Shown here: positions 23,265 through 31,286 of the stretch, in pieces
Layout: every line of letters starts with the position of its first letter
How positions within the stretch are numbered: the first letter of the stretch is position 1
DNA from: Aldehydirespirator sp965116665
Lineage (GTDB): Bacteria; Actinomycetota; Acidimicrobiia; Acidimicrobiales; Aldehydirespiratoraceae
Direction: 5' to 3'
DNA: 64,000 nt
Assembly: GCA_965116665.1 (NCBI GenBank)
Contig: OZ220709.1
Span: 2,852,001-2,916,000, forward strand
The notes under the pieces: generated by a model
The model's database searches: none
Seen by the model: only the letters and a program-made list of their open reading frames with translations
Told to the model about the DNA's origin: nothing
Made by a program: the position numbers and the translations under genes

Positions 23265-24899
23265 GTGACCGTCGAACGGGGCGCGTCGCAGGGCCAATGG
23301 CCCACCTGGCTGGAGCGGATCACCGCCGACGGTCCCGCCGACGATCCTGAGGCACCGGAGATCTGGGGCTACACCGACCGGCCCAGCTACGCGCCGGGCG
23401 AGACGGTCGGCCTGCACGTGTCGACCTCCTCTCCGACCTGGGGATTCGAGGTGCGGAGGGACGGCCACACCTTCGAGAAGGTGCACGAGCAGACCGGCCT
23501 CACCGGCGCTCGCCATCCGATCGGCGACGACGTGGTCGCGTCGGGCTGCGGCTGGCCCCGGGGCGCCTGCTTCGAGGTCACGGCCGGCTGGGCCTCCGGC
23601 GGCTACGTCGTCGTCCTGCGGGGCGAGCGGGACGGCCGACATGTGACCCAGGACGCCTTCTTCGTGCTGCGGCCTGCAGCGCCCGGCCAGCGCTCGAAGC
23701 TGGCCATGGTCGCGGCCACCTACACCTGGCAGGAGTACAACGACTGGGGTGGGGGCTGCGGGTACTTCTCCGACGAGTACGTCGACCACACCGCCGACCC
23801 GCTGGAGGTACGAGAGAAGAGCTTCAAGCCCCGCCTGAGCTTCGATCGACCCTGGTCACGGGGCCTGATCCGCACCCCGGTAGGTGTTCCCCGTCTGGCC
23901 CAGCCGCCACTGCCGGTGGGCGCAGCGGTGGGGATCCCGGCCGCGGACTGGGCCATCAGCAACGGCTACTCGGTGTGGACGGTGGCCGCCGGCTGGGCTC
24001 GCTACGACGCGCTGACGTTCCGCTGGCTGGAGGCCAACGGATATGAGCCCGAGTTGCTGTCGCAGTGGGATCTGGACCGGGATCCTGCGGTGCTCGACCA
24101 GTACGGGGTCGTGGTCACCACCGGTCACGACGAGTACTGGTCCGCCGACGGCCGGGCCGTGCTCGACCGGTTCATCGAGCGCGGCGGTCGCTACGCCCGC
24201 CTGGGCGGGAACATCGTCTGGCAGGTGCGGATGGAGGACGGCCTGCACACCCAGGTGTGTCACAAGTACGCGGCCCACGCCGACCCCGAGCGCCACAGCG
24301 ACGACATCGACCGCCGCACCGGAGCGTTCGAAGCCCACTACATCAACCGGCCCCCGGTCACGACCTTCGGTGCCAACGGCTTCCGGGGCGTGTACTCCCG
24401 GATGGGCGGCCTGTCACCGAGGGGAGCGGGCGGGTTCATCGTGTACCGGCCCGACCACTGGGCCTTCACCGGAGCCGACGTCTACTACGGCGACGTCCTG
24501 GGCGCCGATGTGCCCCTGGTGGGCTACGAGACGGACGGCATCGATTACACGTTCCGCTCGGGACTCCCCTACCCAACCGGCGCCGACGGGACCCCCGAGG
24601 GCCTGGAGATCCTGGCCTTGACTCCGGTGACTCTCGAAGAGGAGGACCACGGCCAGGCCGGGAACCTGATCTCCATCGCCGACGGCGACCTGGCCTTCGC
24701 AGCCGAGGCCCTCTTCGCCGAGGACACGCCGGCGAACCGCGACCACATCCGCTACGGCTGCGCGGTGATCACCGCCATGGCCAAAGGGGCAGGCGAGGTC
24801 TTCTGCGCGGGGACCACCGAGTGGTGCCACGCCCTCGCCCAAGCCGACGCCCAGGTCGAGACCATCACCCGCAACGTCCTAGACCGCTTCCTGGGCTAG
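23265..24899 (+). CDS. N,N-dimethylformamidase large-subunit-like protein
   Basis: 544 residues. The core matches the C-terminal domain of the N,N-dimethylformamidase large chain: AATYTWQEYNDWGG, LLSQWDLDRDP, VTTGHDEYWS and LGGNIVWQVRMED are characteristic. This enzyme class is an iron-dependent amidohydrolase that splits dimethylformamide to formate and dimethylamine. Length is well below the roughly 760 residues I recall for the known large subunit, and no small-subunit gene is adjacent. The substrate may therefore differ. GTG 23265 lacks a strong ribosome site, but the frame has no better start. Last gene of the plus-strand run. Confidence 0.75.
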   Translation: MTVERGASQGQWPTWLERITADGPADDPEAPEIWGYTDRPSYAPGETVGLHVSTSSPTWGFEVRRDGHTFEKVHEQTGLTGARHPIGDDVVASGCGWPRGACFEVTAGWASGGYVVVLRGERDGRHVTQDAFFVLRPAAPGQRSKLAMVAATYTWQEYNDWGGGCGYFSDEYVDHTADPLEVREKSFKPRLSFDRPWSRGLIRTPVGVPRLAQPPLPVGAAVGIPAADWAISNGYSVWTVAAGWARYDALTFRWLEANGYEPELLSQWDLDRDPAVLDQYGVVVTTGHDEYWSADGRAVLDRFIERGGRYARLGGNIVWQVRMEDGLHTQVCHKYAAHADPERHSDDIDRRTGAFEAHYINRPPVTTFGANGFRGVYSRMGGLSPRGAGGFIVYRPDHWAFTGADVYYGDVLGADVPLVGYETDGIDYTFRSGLPYPTGADGTPEGLEILALTPVTLEEEDHGQAGNLISIADGDLAFAAEALFAEDTPANRDHIRYGCAVITAMAKGAGEVFCAGTTEWCHALAQADAQVETITRNVLDRFLG

Positions 24900-24908
24900 A
24901 ACCACCGC

Positions 24909-26027
24909 CTACTCCTGGGGGAGGAGGTAGATCTTTCCGCAGTCCTTGGTGAGGGCCACCTCGAAGGCGTCGGCGGCCCGGCTCATGGGAAATGTGTGGG
25001 TGACGATGGTGTCTATGCGGCGCTGCACGTCGGAGTCGCACAGCATTCGCAGCAGGCCGTCGCGGTCGCGGAAGCGCACGTCGTGGCCGCCGGTCCAGGT
25101 GATGTGGCGGTCCATCATGTCGTTGAGGACGCTCACCGAGTAGCCCTCCGACCCGGTGAAGCCCAATGAGAACAGCGTGCCGTAGCGGCGCAGGCCCGCC
25201 ATGCAGCGGTCCAGGTAGTACGGCGCTCCCGAGCACTCGAAGGCCACGTCCGCGCCGCGGCGGCTACCGGTCACCGCATGGATCTGCTCGAGCCAGCCGG
25301 AGCTGCCGGGATCGATCACGGCGGCCGCCCCCAGTTCACGGCACAGGTCCATGCGATACCGGTTGCGTCCCAGCACCACCACGGTTGCCCCGCGGTGCAG
25401 GGCGTTGGCCACCGCGCCGAGGCCGATAAAGCCCACCCCGCCGACCAGCACCACGTCTCCTGCCTTGACGCCGGCCTCCTCGGCGGCGGTGTAGGTGCAG
25501 CCCAGCGTGCAGTTGGCTGCGGCCGCGTGGTGGAACGACAAGTTGCCGGGCAGCCGCACCACCATGTGCTCGGGCGCCAAGCGGTAGCGGGCCATGCCGA
25601 ATCCGCCCGAGGCGCTGCCGTTGACCTTCTCGATGCCGAGCAGGCCGGCGGGGATGTCCTGGGGGGCCATCCCCTCCTCGTAGGACTCGTACGGGATGCC
25701 GAGGCAGTGGGTGGGCGACAGCCCCTGGGTGCATACGAAGCACTCCTGGCAGCTGTTGCCCTGGAACACCACCACCCGGTCCCCGACAGCGAAGCGCGAC
25801 CCCGGCGATGTCTCGACGATCGTGCCGACCCCCTCGTGGCCGAGGTGCTCGGGGCTGTCGTGCCATTCGAACTGGTGGTCGCGGTAGATGCGGCCCTCGT
25901 TGCACACCGGCGCCACCGCCACCTCGACGATCACGAAACCCGGTCCGGCCACCGGGTACGGCTTGGTCGCCAGCGCAGTGGTGCGGGGCTCGGGGATGGT
26001 CAGCACGGTGTTGGTCTTGGTGGCCAC
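24909..26027 (-). CDS. Zinc-binding alcohol dehydrogenase, last gene of the liv-type operon
   Basis: 372 residues. HLGHEGVGTIVE and the NAD-binding segment VLVGGVGFIGLGAVANAL identify a medium-chain dehydrogenase. CQECFVCTQGLSPTHC keeps four Cys of a structural zinc site. The usual catalytic-zinc Cys motif is altered to APVCNEGRIYRDHQ. GTG at 26027 follows GAGGA and lies 4 bp after the livF stop, so it is cotranscribed with the transporter. That link suggests it oxidises the imported compound or a product of it. Confidence 0.83.
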   Translation of the reverse strand: MATKTNTVLTIPEPRTTALATKPYPVAGPGFVIVEVAVAPVCNEGRIYRDHQFEWHDSPEHLGHEGVGTIVETSPGSRFAVGDRVVVFQGNSCQECFVCTQGLSPTHCLGIPYESYEEGMAPQDIPAGLLGIEKVNGSASGGFGMARYRLAPEHMVVRLPGNLSFHHAAAANCTLGCTYTAAEEAGVKAGDVVLVGGVGFIGLGAVANALHRGATVVVLGRNRYRMDLCRELGAAAVIDPGSSGWLEQIHAVTGSRRGADVAFECSGAPYYLDRCMAGLRRYGTLFSLGFTGSEGYSVSVLNDMMDRHITWTGGHDVRFRDRDGLLRMLCDSDVQRRIDTIVTHTFPMSRAADAFEVALTKDCGKIYLLPQE

Positions 26028-26031
26028 GATT

Positions 26032-26754
26032 TCAGTCCTCCAAGGATTCGACGCCCAGGTAGCTGGCGTCCAGCAGCGCCCGGTCGGCCAGCAGGTCGGA
26101 AGCGGCTCCCTGCATCATCAGGTCGCCGTGGTTGAGCACGTAGCCGCGGTCGGCCACCTCCAGGGCCAGGTCGACATGCTGTTCGACCAGCAGCACCCCG
26201 GCGCCGGTCTCATCGGCGATCCGGCGCACGACCGGCATCAGCTCCTCGTAGATGACCGGGGCCAGTCCCAGGCTCATCTCGTCGACCATCATCAGCTTGG
26301 GCTCGGCCACGATGGCCCGCCCCAGCACCAGCATCTGCTGCTCGCCGCCACTGAGCAGCCCGCCCCGGCGGTTCATCAGCGGGCCGAGGGCGGGGAAGAA
26401 GTCGACGGCCCGATCGATGTCCACTCTGCCGCTGGTCTTGGCGAGCTGAAGGTTCTCACGCACGGTCAGCTGGTACAGCAGGCCCCGGTTCTCGGGCACG
26501 TGGATCACGCCCCAGCGGGCCACCCGGTGGGCCTGGCGCAGCCGGGGCACCGGCCGGCCCATGATGATCACCGAGCCGGCCAGGATCTGGCCCATGCCCG
26601 AGATCGTCGTCAGCGTGGTGGTCTTGCCGGCGCCGTTGGGTCCCAGCAAGGCCACCACCTCGCCCGCGTCCACGTGCAGGCTCAAGCCCCGCACCACGGC
26701 CACGCCGTCATAACCGGTGTCGAGCCCGTCGATGGTCAGCAGCCGCTCGCTCAT
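26032..26754 (-). CDS. livF: Branched-chain amino acid-type ABC transporter ATPase LivF
   Basis: 240 residues, standard LivF size. LLGPNGAGKTTTLTTISGM is Walker A, LLSGGEQQMLVLGRAIV the signature (the SGGEQQML form is LivF-specific), and LMMVDEMSLGLAP Walker B with the usual LivF Asp-Glu. Works with LivG to power the membrane permease. ATG 26754 overlaps the stop of a 12-codon minigene produced by a local duplication. Actual substrate of this importer is not defined by sequence. Confidence 0.92.
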   Translation of the reverse strand: MSERLLTIDGLDTGYDGVAVVRGLSLHVDAGEVVALLGPNGAGKTTTLTTISGMGQILAGSVIIMGRPVPRLRQAHRVARWGVIHVPENRGLLYQLTVRENLQLAKTSGRVDIDRAVDFFPALGPLMNRRGGLLSGGEQQMLVLGRAIVAEPKLMMVDEMSLGLAPVIYEELMPVVRRIADETGAGVLLVEQHVDLALEVADRGYVLNHGDLMMQGAASDLLADRALLDASYLGVESLED

Positions 26755-26801
26755 GACTCGGCCCCGTCCATGACCGGAAGCTCGCTCATGACTCGGCCCC
26801 G
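26745..26801. repeat. 35-bp tandem duplication at the livG-livF junction, creating a 12-codon minigene
   Basis: The same 22 bp occurs at 26745-26766 and 26780-26801, offset by 35 bp. Both copies hold the TGA/ATG overlap. As a result a mini-ORF MSELPVMDGAES (26751-26789, minus strand) now starts in the livG stop and ends in the livF start, so stop-start coupling is kept across the insertion. Confidence 0.8.
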
Positions 26802-27547
26802 CTGTGCCCCAGGTAGGCCGCGATCACCTCGGGATCGTTGCGCATCTCCTCGGGTGTGCCCGAGGCGGTCAGCTGGCCGTACACCAGCATGTGGATGTAG
26901 TCGCACACGTTGAGCACCAGGCCCATGTCGTGATCGACCAGCAGCATGGTGTATCCCTGGTCGACCAGGCCGCGAAGCTGGGCGCCGAACCACTCGGTCT
27001 CGGCCTTGTCGAGTCCGGCTGCGGGCTCGTCGAGCAGCAGGATCTTGGACGACTCCGCCACCAGGGCCCGCCCCACGCCCACCAGCTTGCGCTGGCCCTG
27101 GGACAGCTCGCGGGGCTGGCGCTCGGCGATCTCGCCCAGGTTGAGCAGGTCCAGCACTTCCTCCACCCGTTCCTCGCGTTGGCGGGGCCGGAAGTAGTCG
27201 AGCAGCGCGGCCCCCAGGCTCAGCCGCCGGCTGGCCACGTCGAGGTTGGAACGCACGGTGATGTCGTCGAACAACTCCAGTGTCTGCCAGGTGCGGGTGA
27301 GGCCGTCATGGGAGAGCTGGTGAGGCGAGCGTCCGAACACCTCGGTGCCCTCCAGCCGCACCGATCCCCTGGAGTTGTTGGGCAGGAACCCGGTCACCGC
27401 GTCGATGAAGGTCGTCTTGCCTGCGCCGTTGGGGCCGATCAGCCCGGTGAGCCCGCCGCGGCGGCATTCCAGCGCCACATCGTTCACGGCCAGCAGGCCG
27501 CCGAAGCGCACATTGAGCCCGCTGGTGGCGAGGACCGCGTCAGCCAT
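26786..27547 (-). CDS. livG: Branched-chain amino acid-type ABC transporter ATPase LivG
   Basis: 253 residues. LIGPNGAGKTTFIDAVTGF is Walker A, LSQGQRKLVGVGRAL the LivG-type signature, and ILLLDEPAAGLDKAET Walker B. YTMLLVDHDMGLVLNVCDYI gives the H-loop with the VDHDM form typical of LivG. ATG 27547 overlaps the permease stop by eight bases. Its own stop overlaps the duplicated minigene start. Confidence 0.92.
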   Translation of the reverse strand: MADAVLATSGLNVRFGGLLAVNDVALECRRGGLTGLIGPNGAGKTTFIDAVTGFLPNNSRGSVRLEGTEVFGRSPHQLSHDGLTRTWQTLELFDDITVRSNLDVASRRLSLGAALLDYFRPRQREERVEEVLDLLNLGEIAERQPRELSQGQRKLVGVGRALVAESSKILLLDEPAAGLDKAETEWFGAQLRGLVDQGYTMLLVDHDMGLVLNVCDYIHMLVYGQLTASGTPEEMRNDPEVIAAYLGHSGAES

Positions 27548-29687
27548 CGACGGTCACCTCCACCCTGCGTCCCCATCGGCGTCGCAGCCAGGCACCGAGC
27601 TGGTGGAACTGCTTGCGCTGGAAGCCGTCGATGCCCTCGTTGTTGTAGACGGCGGTGCCGATCAGGAAGAACCCGGCCACGTAGGCCGTGTAGGGGCCCA
27701 CGTCGATGAACCACTCGTTGGTGACGACGATGCCGATCCCCTCAGAGAACAGCGTCCCCGCGGTGATGGCACCGCCGACCGTGCTGATGCCGCCGAGGTA
27801 GGCGAAGGCCAGCACGGTCAACGAAGCGAAGATCCCGAACGTGTCGGTGCCGTACGTTCCCAGATTGAAGGCGATGAGCGCACCGCCCAGAGCGGCGAAG
27901 AAGCTCGAGATGGCGAAGGCCGACAGCTTTATGGCCGCGACGTTCACACCGGCCGCGGCCGCGGCTCGCTCATTGGCCCGCACCGCCAGCATCTGCTCCC
28001 CCAGACGTGACCGGCGCAGCCGCATCACCGAGATACAGCACAGCGCGCCCACTACCAGCAGGAACAGCCCGTAACCGCCGGTGGGGATCTTGCCGTCGCC
28101 GAAGATGAAGTCACTGTTGGGCCCGAACTCGACGCCGAACAGCGCCGGCGGTTCGGTCGTCTTGACGCCGCGGTCCAGCCCGAACCACCCGGGACGCGAG
28201 AAGAAGATCTCGCCAATGGCCAGCCCGCTGGCCAGAGTGATGATGGCCAGACTGGCGCCCCGGGTGCGCAGTGACGGGATGGCCGCGATGAGGCCGAACC
28301 CGACGCCGGCGGCCACGGCGAGCGGCAGTGCGACGAGCAGCGGCATCTGCGCCTGGGTGCCGAAGGATGCCACCGAGAACGCGCCGATCCCGGCCAGGGC
28401 CATCTGCATCAGCGAGATCTGGCCCACATAGCCGGTCACCACCACCAGCGACAGGGCCAGGATGACCCCGATCATGGAGTTCTGCATGCCAGCCCGGTAC
28501 TGGAACGGAGCGAACACCGTCAGCCAGAACGCCACCGCGATCAGCGCCCCGTACCCGATCAGGCGGCCCCGGGTGATGCGGGGGGCGTACGCATCGGGCA
28601 GCCGCTCAACGGTGACGGCGCCCCTCGACGGCAGCGACTCGCCCCGGGCCACCATGGCCAGGGCGATCACCACGAAGGGGAGCGCCCTGCGGATGCCGAT
28701 GTCGGGGATCCAGCCCCACTCCAGCTCCAGGCGAAACAGCTCCTGGTCGACGACGCCCAGCACCAGGCCCGCGACCGCGGCAATCACGAACGACGACATC
28801 CGCCCGATCAGGGCCGCACCCAACGACGAGATCAGCAGCACGGTGAAGAAGTTGGGGGTCACGCCGGTGATGGGCGCCACCAGGATCCCCACGAGACCGG
28901 CCAGCACCGAGGCCATGACCCAGCTGACCCCGGCCTGGAAGTCGGCGTTGAAGCCCAGCAGCGTCGTGAACCGCTCGTTCTCGGCCCCGGCCCGGGTGGC
29001 GATCCCGAAGCGGGTGTAACGGAACAGCACCCACAGCGCGGCGGTGATCACGATGACCGTGCCCAGCACCCACAGGCGGTCCTGACCCACCCGCGCGCCG
29101 AGGATTTCGACCGGGTCGTTGGGGAAGATCGGCTCCGTGGCCTTGGCTCTCGCACCGAAGCGCAGCACCACGGCGGCCTGAAGGAACAGCATGATGCCCA
29201 CCGAGGCCACCACCTTGGCCAGCACCGGGGCGTAGCGCAGAGGACGGAAGATGGCGAAATGGGCCACCAGCCCGAGGGCTGCCGCGGTGGCCAATGCGAT
29301 CAGCAACGCCGGAGCCTTGCCCATCGAGTCCCCCAGGCTCACGAAGGTCGGGAAGTCGACTATCTCGATCCCGGAGATTCCCTCGATCGGCGCCAGGGGA
29401 TTGGGCAGCGGCGGAACCGGGTACTGCCCGTTTCCGACCAGCGAGACGTACACGTAAGTCACGTACGTGGCGATGGCCCCATGGCCGAAGTTGATGACGC
29501 CCGAGGCCCGGAAGGCCACCACCAGCCCGATGGCCAGCGCGGCGATGATGGCGCCCGAGCCGAGGCCGAACAGAACAGGGTCGAAGAACAGCTCCCGACT
29601 GAGCAGTGCGCCGGCGATCCAGGCGAGTGCGAGCGCGCCGAGAGCGACGGCACCGGCCCGTTCGATTGGACGCAGTCTGGTTAGCAC
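27540..29687 (-). CDS. Fused LivH-LivM permease
   Basis: 715 residues combining both permeases of a branched-chain-amino-acid-type importer. The N-terminal half (to about residue 345) is LivH-like, with VINFGHGAIATYVTYVYVSL and GITGVTPNFFTVLLISSLGAAL. The C-terminal half is LivM-like, with SLVVVTGYVGQISLMQMALA and GVNVAAIKLSAFAISSFFAA. About 16-18 hydrophobic segments are expected. In most bacteria these are two separate genes. Upstream, a strong hairpin separates it from the binding-protein gene. Confidence 0.87.
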   Translation of the reverse strand: MLTRLRPIERAGAVALGALALAWIAGALLSRELFFDPVLFGLGSGAIIAALAIGLVVAFRASGVINFGHGAIATYVTYVYVSLVGNGQYPVPPLPNPLAPIEGISGIEIVDFPTFVSLGDSMGKAPALLIALATAAALGLVAHFAIFRPLRYAPVLAKVVASVGIMLFLQAAVVLRFGARAKATEPIFPNDPVEILGARVGQDRLWVLGTVIVITAALWVLFRYTRFGIATRAGAENERFTTLLGFNADFQAGVSWVMASVLAGLVGILVAPITGVTPNFFTVLLISSLGAALIGRMSSFVIAAVAGLVLGVVDQELFRLELEWGWIPDIGIRRALPFVVIALAMVARGESLPSRGAVTVERLPDAYAPRITRGRLIGYGALIAVAFWLTVFAPFQYRAGMQNSMIGVILALSLVVVTGYVGQISLMQMALAGIGAFSVASFGTQAQMPLLVALPLAVAAGVGFGLIAAIPSLRTRGASLAIITLASGLAIGEIFFSRPGWFGLDRGVKTTEPPALFGVEFGPNSDFIFGDGKIPTGGYGLFLLVVGALCCISVMRLRRSRLGEQMLAVRANERAAAAAGVNVAAIKLSAFAISSFFAALGGALIAFNLGTYGTDTFGIFASLTVLAFAYLGGISTVGGAITAGTLFSEGIGIVVTNEWFIDVGPYTAYVAGFFLIGTAVYNNEGIDGFQRKQFHQLGAWLRRRWGRRVEVTVDG

Positions 29688-29709
29688 GGAGGCACCCCGA
29701 CCGAAGCCG

Positions 29710-29736
29710 GGCCGGACCCCACCGCGGGGTCCGGCC
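29710..29736 (-). terminator. Strong hairpin between binding-protein and permease genes
   Basis: GGCCGGACCCC and GGGGTCCGGCC form a perfect 11-bp stem with a 5-nt loop and no T-run. It lies between the binding-protein stop codon and the permease start in the same operon. It probably lets only part of the transcripts continue, or protects the upstream mRNA, so that the binding protein is made in excess. Confidence 0.6.
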
Positions 29737-29771
29737 TGCTTCGACCGTAGCCGATCAGCCCCGTACGGGCG

Positions 29772-31124
29772 TCAGCCCAGCAGGAAGTTGAGCTCCGAGA
29801 AGTCGAGGAACGTGAACCCGTCGGGAGCGGTCATCTGCCCGTCGACGATGGTCACCATCAACGGCGAGGTGTTGCAGGCACCGAGCCACGGATCAGGACC
29901 GGGACAGCTCACCTCGGGGTAGCCGGGGATGTCGCTGCGGGAGTAGGTGCTGAGCGCGGCCAGTACCGACTCGTCGGTGGCATCGCCGCCGCCTCCGTCG
30001 GTGAGCAGGTCCCGGGCAATGTAAACCTGGGCCAGGGCCCAGCCGGCCAGACCCGCGGTCTGCACGCCGGCGCCGCCGTAGGCGTCGAGGATGCGGTTGA
30101 TCTCGTCGATCTCAGCGCCGCCGTCGACGGTCGGAGCACTGGAAACGATCGGGCCCGACCAGCCGTCCACTGCGCCCGACTCCACCAAGTCCTGGCTCAG
30201 GCACAGATCGTTGCCGAAGATGTGGCCCCCATAGCCGACCGTTGCCGCGCCGGTCGCGGCCGCGGTGCACTGGGCGCCGTCGGCCAGCACGAACAGCCAG
30301 CCGTCGTTGGAGGTGTCGGCCGCCGAGACCGGCCCGGTCAGGTCGGGCTCGAACCCCAGAGCGATGGTCTCGGTGATCGTGATGCCGTTGCTCTCGGCGA
30401 TGGCGTACAGGGCCGGCTCGAACGGTGCGATGGCCGGGTCGTCGGCAAGGAACAGCGTCATCGTGGAGACGTCCCGCTGGTTCTTGGCGAACACGAAGAA
30501 GACCTGGGCCAGACCCGGCAGCCCCGGATCGAAGTTGTAGAGGTTCGGCGTGAGGTAGTCGAAGAAGTCGTTGCCCAAGCCCAGATTGGCTACTCCGGCC
30601 TCGGCCAGGATCGTGCCCGAGACAATGCTGTTGGACAGGAAGCCGCTGTTGATGACCACATGGATGTCATCGGCGTTCACGAACTCGTTGGCACAGGCAA
30701 TGTGGGACTCCACCGCGTCGCCAGCGCCACAGACCACCAGTTCGATGGGGTGTCCGTTCACGCCGTCATGCTCGGCGTTGAAGTAGTCGACGTAGGCTTG
30801 GGCGACCGCGGGCACCTCCGGGAAGGCCATCAGTTCCTCGATCTGGGCGATCAAACCGACCTTGACGGGCTCCATCTCCTCCATGGGTTCCTCGGCGGGC
30901 TCCTCCATGGGTTCCTCGGCAGGCTCCTCCATGGGTTCCTCGGCCATCTCCTCCATAGGCTCCTCGGCGGGCTCCTCCATCGGCTCCTCGGCAGGCTCCT
31001 CTGCGGGTGCCGCAGGTGCGGGCTCGTCTACTGCGGGAGCATCGTCGTCGCCGCAGGCTGCCGCGACTAGGGCGAATGCGAGCAGGACCGCCGTCAACAA
31101 CCTCCAAGGGGACTTGGGACTCAT
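29772..31124 (-). CDS. Branched-chain amino acid-type ABC transporter substrate-binding lipoprotein
   Basis: 450 residues. Signal peptide MSPKSPWRLLTAVLLAFAL with lipobox VAAAC, so Cys24 is lipidated. Residues 41-86 form an acidic linker built of EEPM/EEPA units. The periplasmic-binding fold follows (EPVKVGLIAQIEELMAFPEV onward), with several Cys (CGAG, CANEF, CTAA, CLSQ, CPGP, CNTS) that may make disulfides outside the cell. ATG 31124 has a strong AAGGAGGA site. First gene of the importer operon. Ligand unknown; this family also binds amides, urea and aromatic acids. Confidence 0.87.
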   Translation of the reverse strand: MSPKSPWRLLTAVLLAFALVAAACGDDDAPAVDEPAPAAPAEEPAEEPMEEPAEEPMEEMAEEPMEEPAEEPMEEPAEEPMEEMEPVKVGLIAQIEELMAFPEVPAVAQAYVDYFNAEHDGVNGHPIELVVCGAGDAVESHIACANEFVNADDIHVVINSGFLSNSIVSGTILAEAGVANLGLGNDFFDYLTPNLYNFDPGLPGLAQVFFVFAKNQRDVSTMTLFLADDPAIAPFEPALYAIAESNGITITETIALGFEPDLTGPVSAADTSNDGWLFVLADGAQCTAAATGAATVGYGGHIFGNDLCLSQDLVESGAVDGWSGPIVSSAPTVDGGAEIDEINRILDAYGGAGVQTAGLAGWALAQVYIARDLLTDGGGGDATDESVLAALSTYSRSDIPGYPEVSCPGPDPWLGACNTSPLMVTIVDGQMTAPDGFTFLDFSELNFLLG

Positions 31125-31286
31125 GGTGTGTTCCTCCTTCGCGGCTAGGGCGCGTTCGTGGGAGTCTTGCTAGTTCGATTTTACATATGTTGGCAAGTCA
31201 GCGCTTGAAGCAATAGTTCTGTTTGCTCAATGACAACTCGGCCACGGATTCGGTGCCGAACTCGACCAAGAGCCTGCGCTTCCTAG
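31125..31286. promoter_or_regulatory. Divergent promoter region between importer operon and Lrp-type regulator
   Basis: 162 bp, less GC-rich than its surroundings around 31170-31250. It includes the palindrome ACATATGT and, on the minus strand, TTGCCA followed 18 bp later by TAGCAA as a weak promoter. A regulator encoded divergently from the operon it controls would normally bind here. Confidence 0.4.

Noticed and set aside
30867..31004. Short-period repeat resembling a CRISPR or satellite
   Set aside because: It is the coding repeat for the EEPM/EEPA linker of a lipoprotein; no spacers are present.
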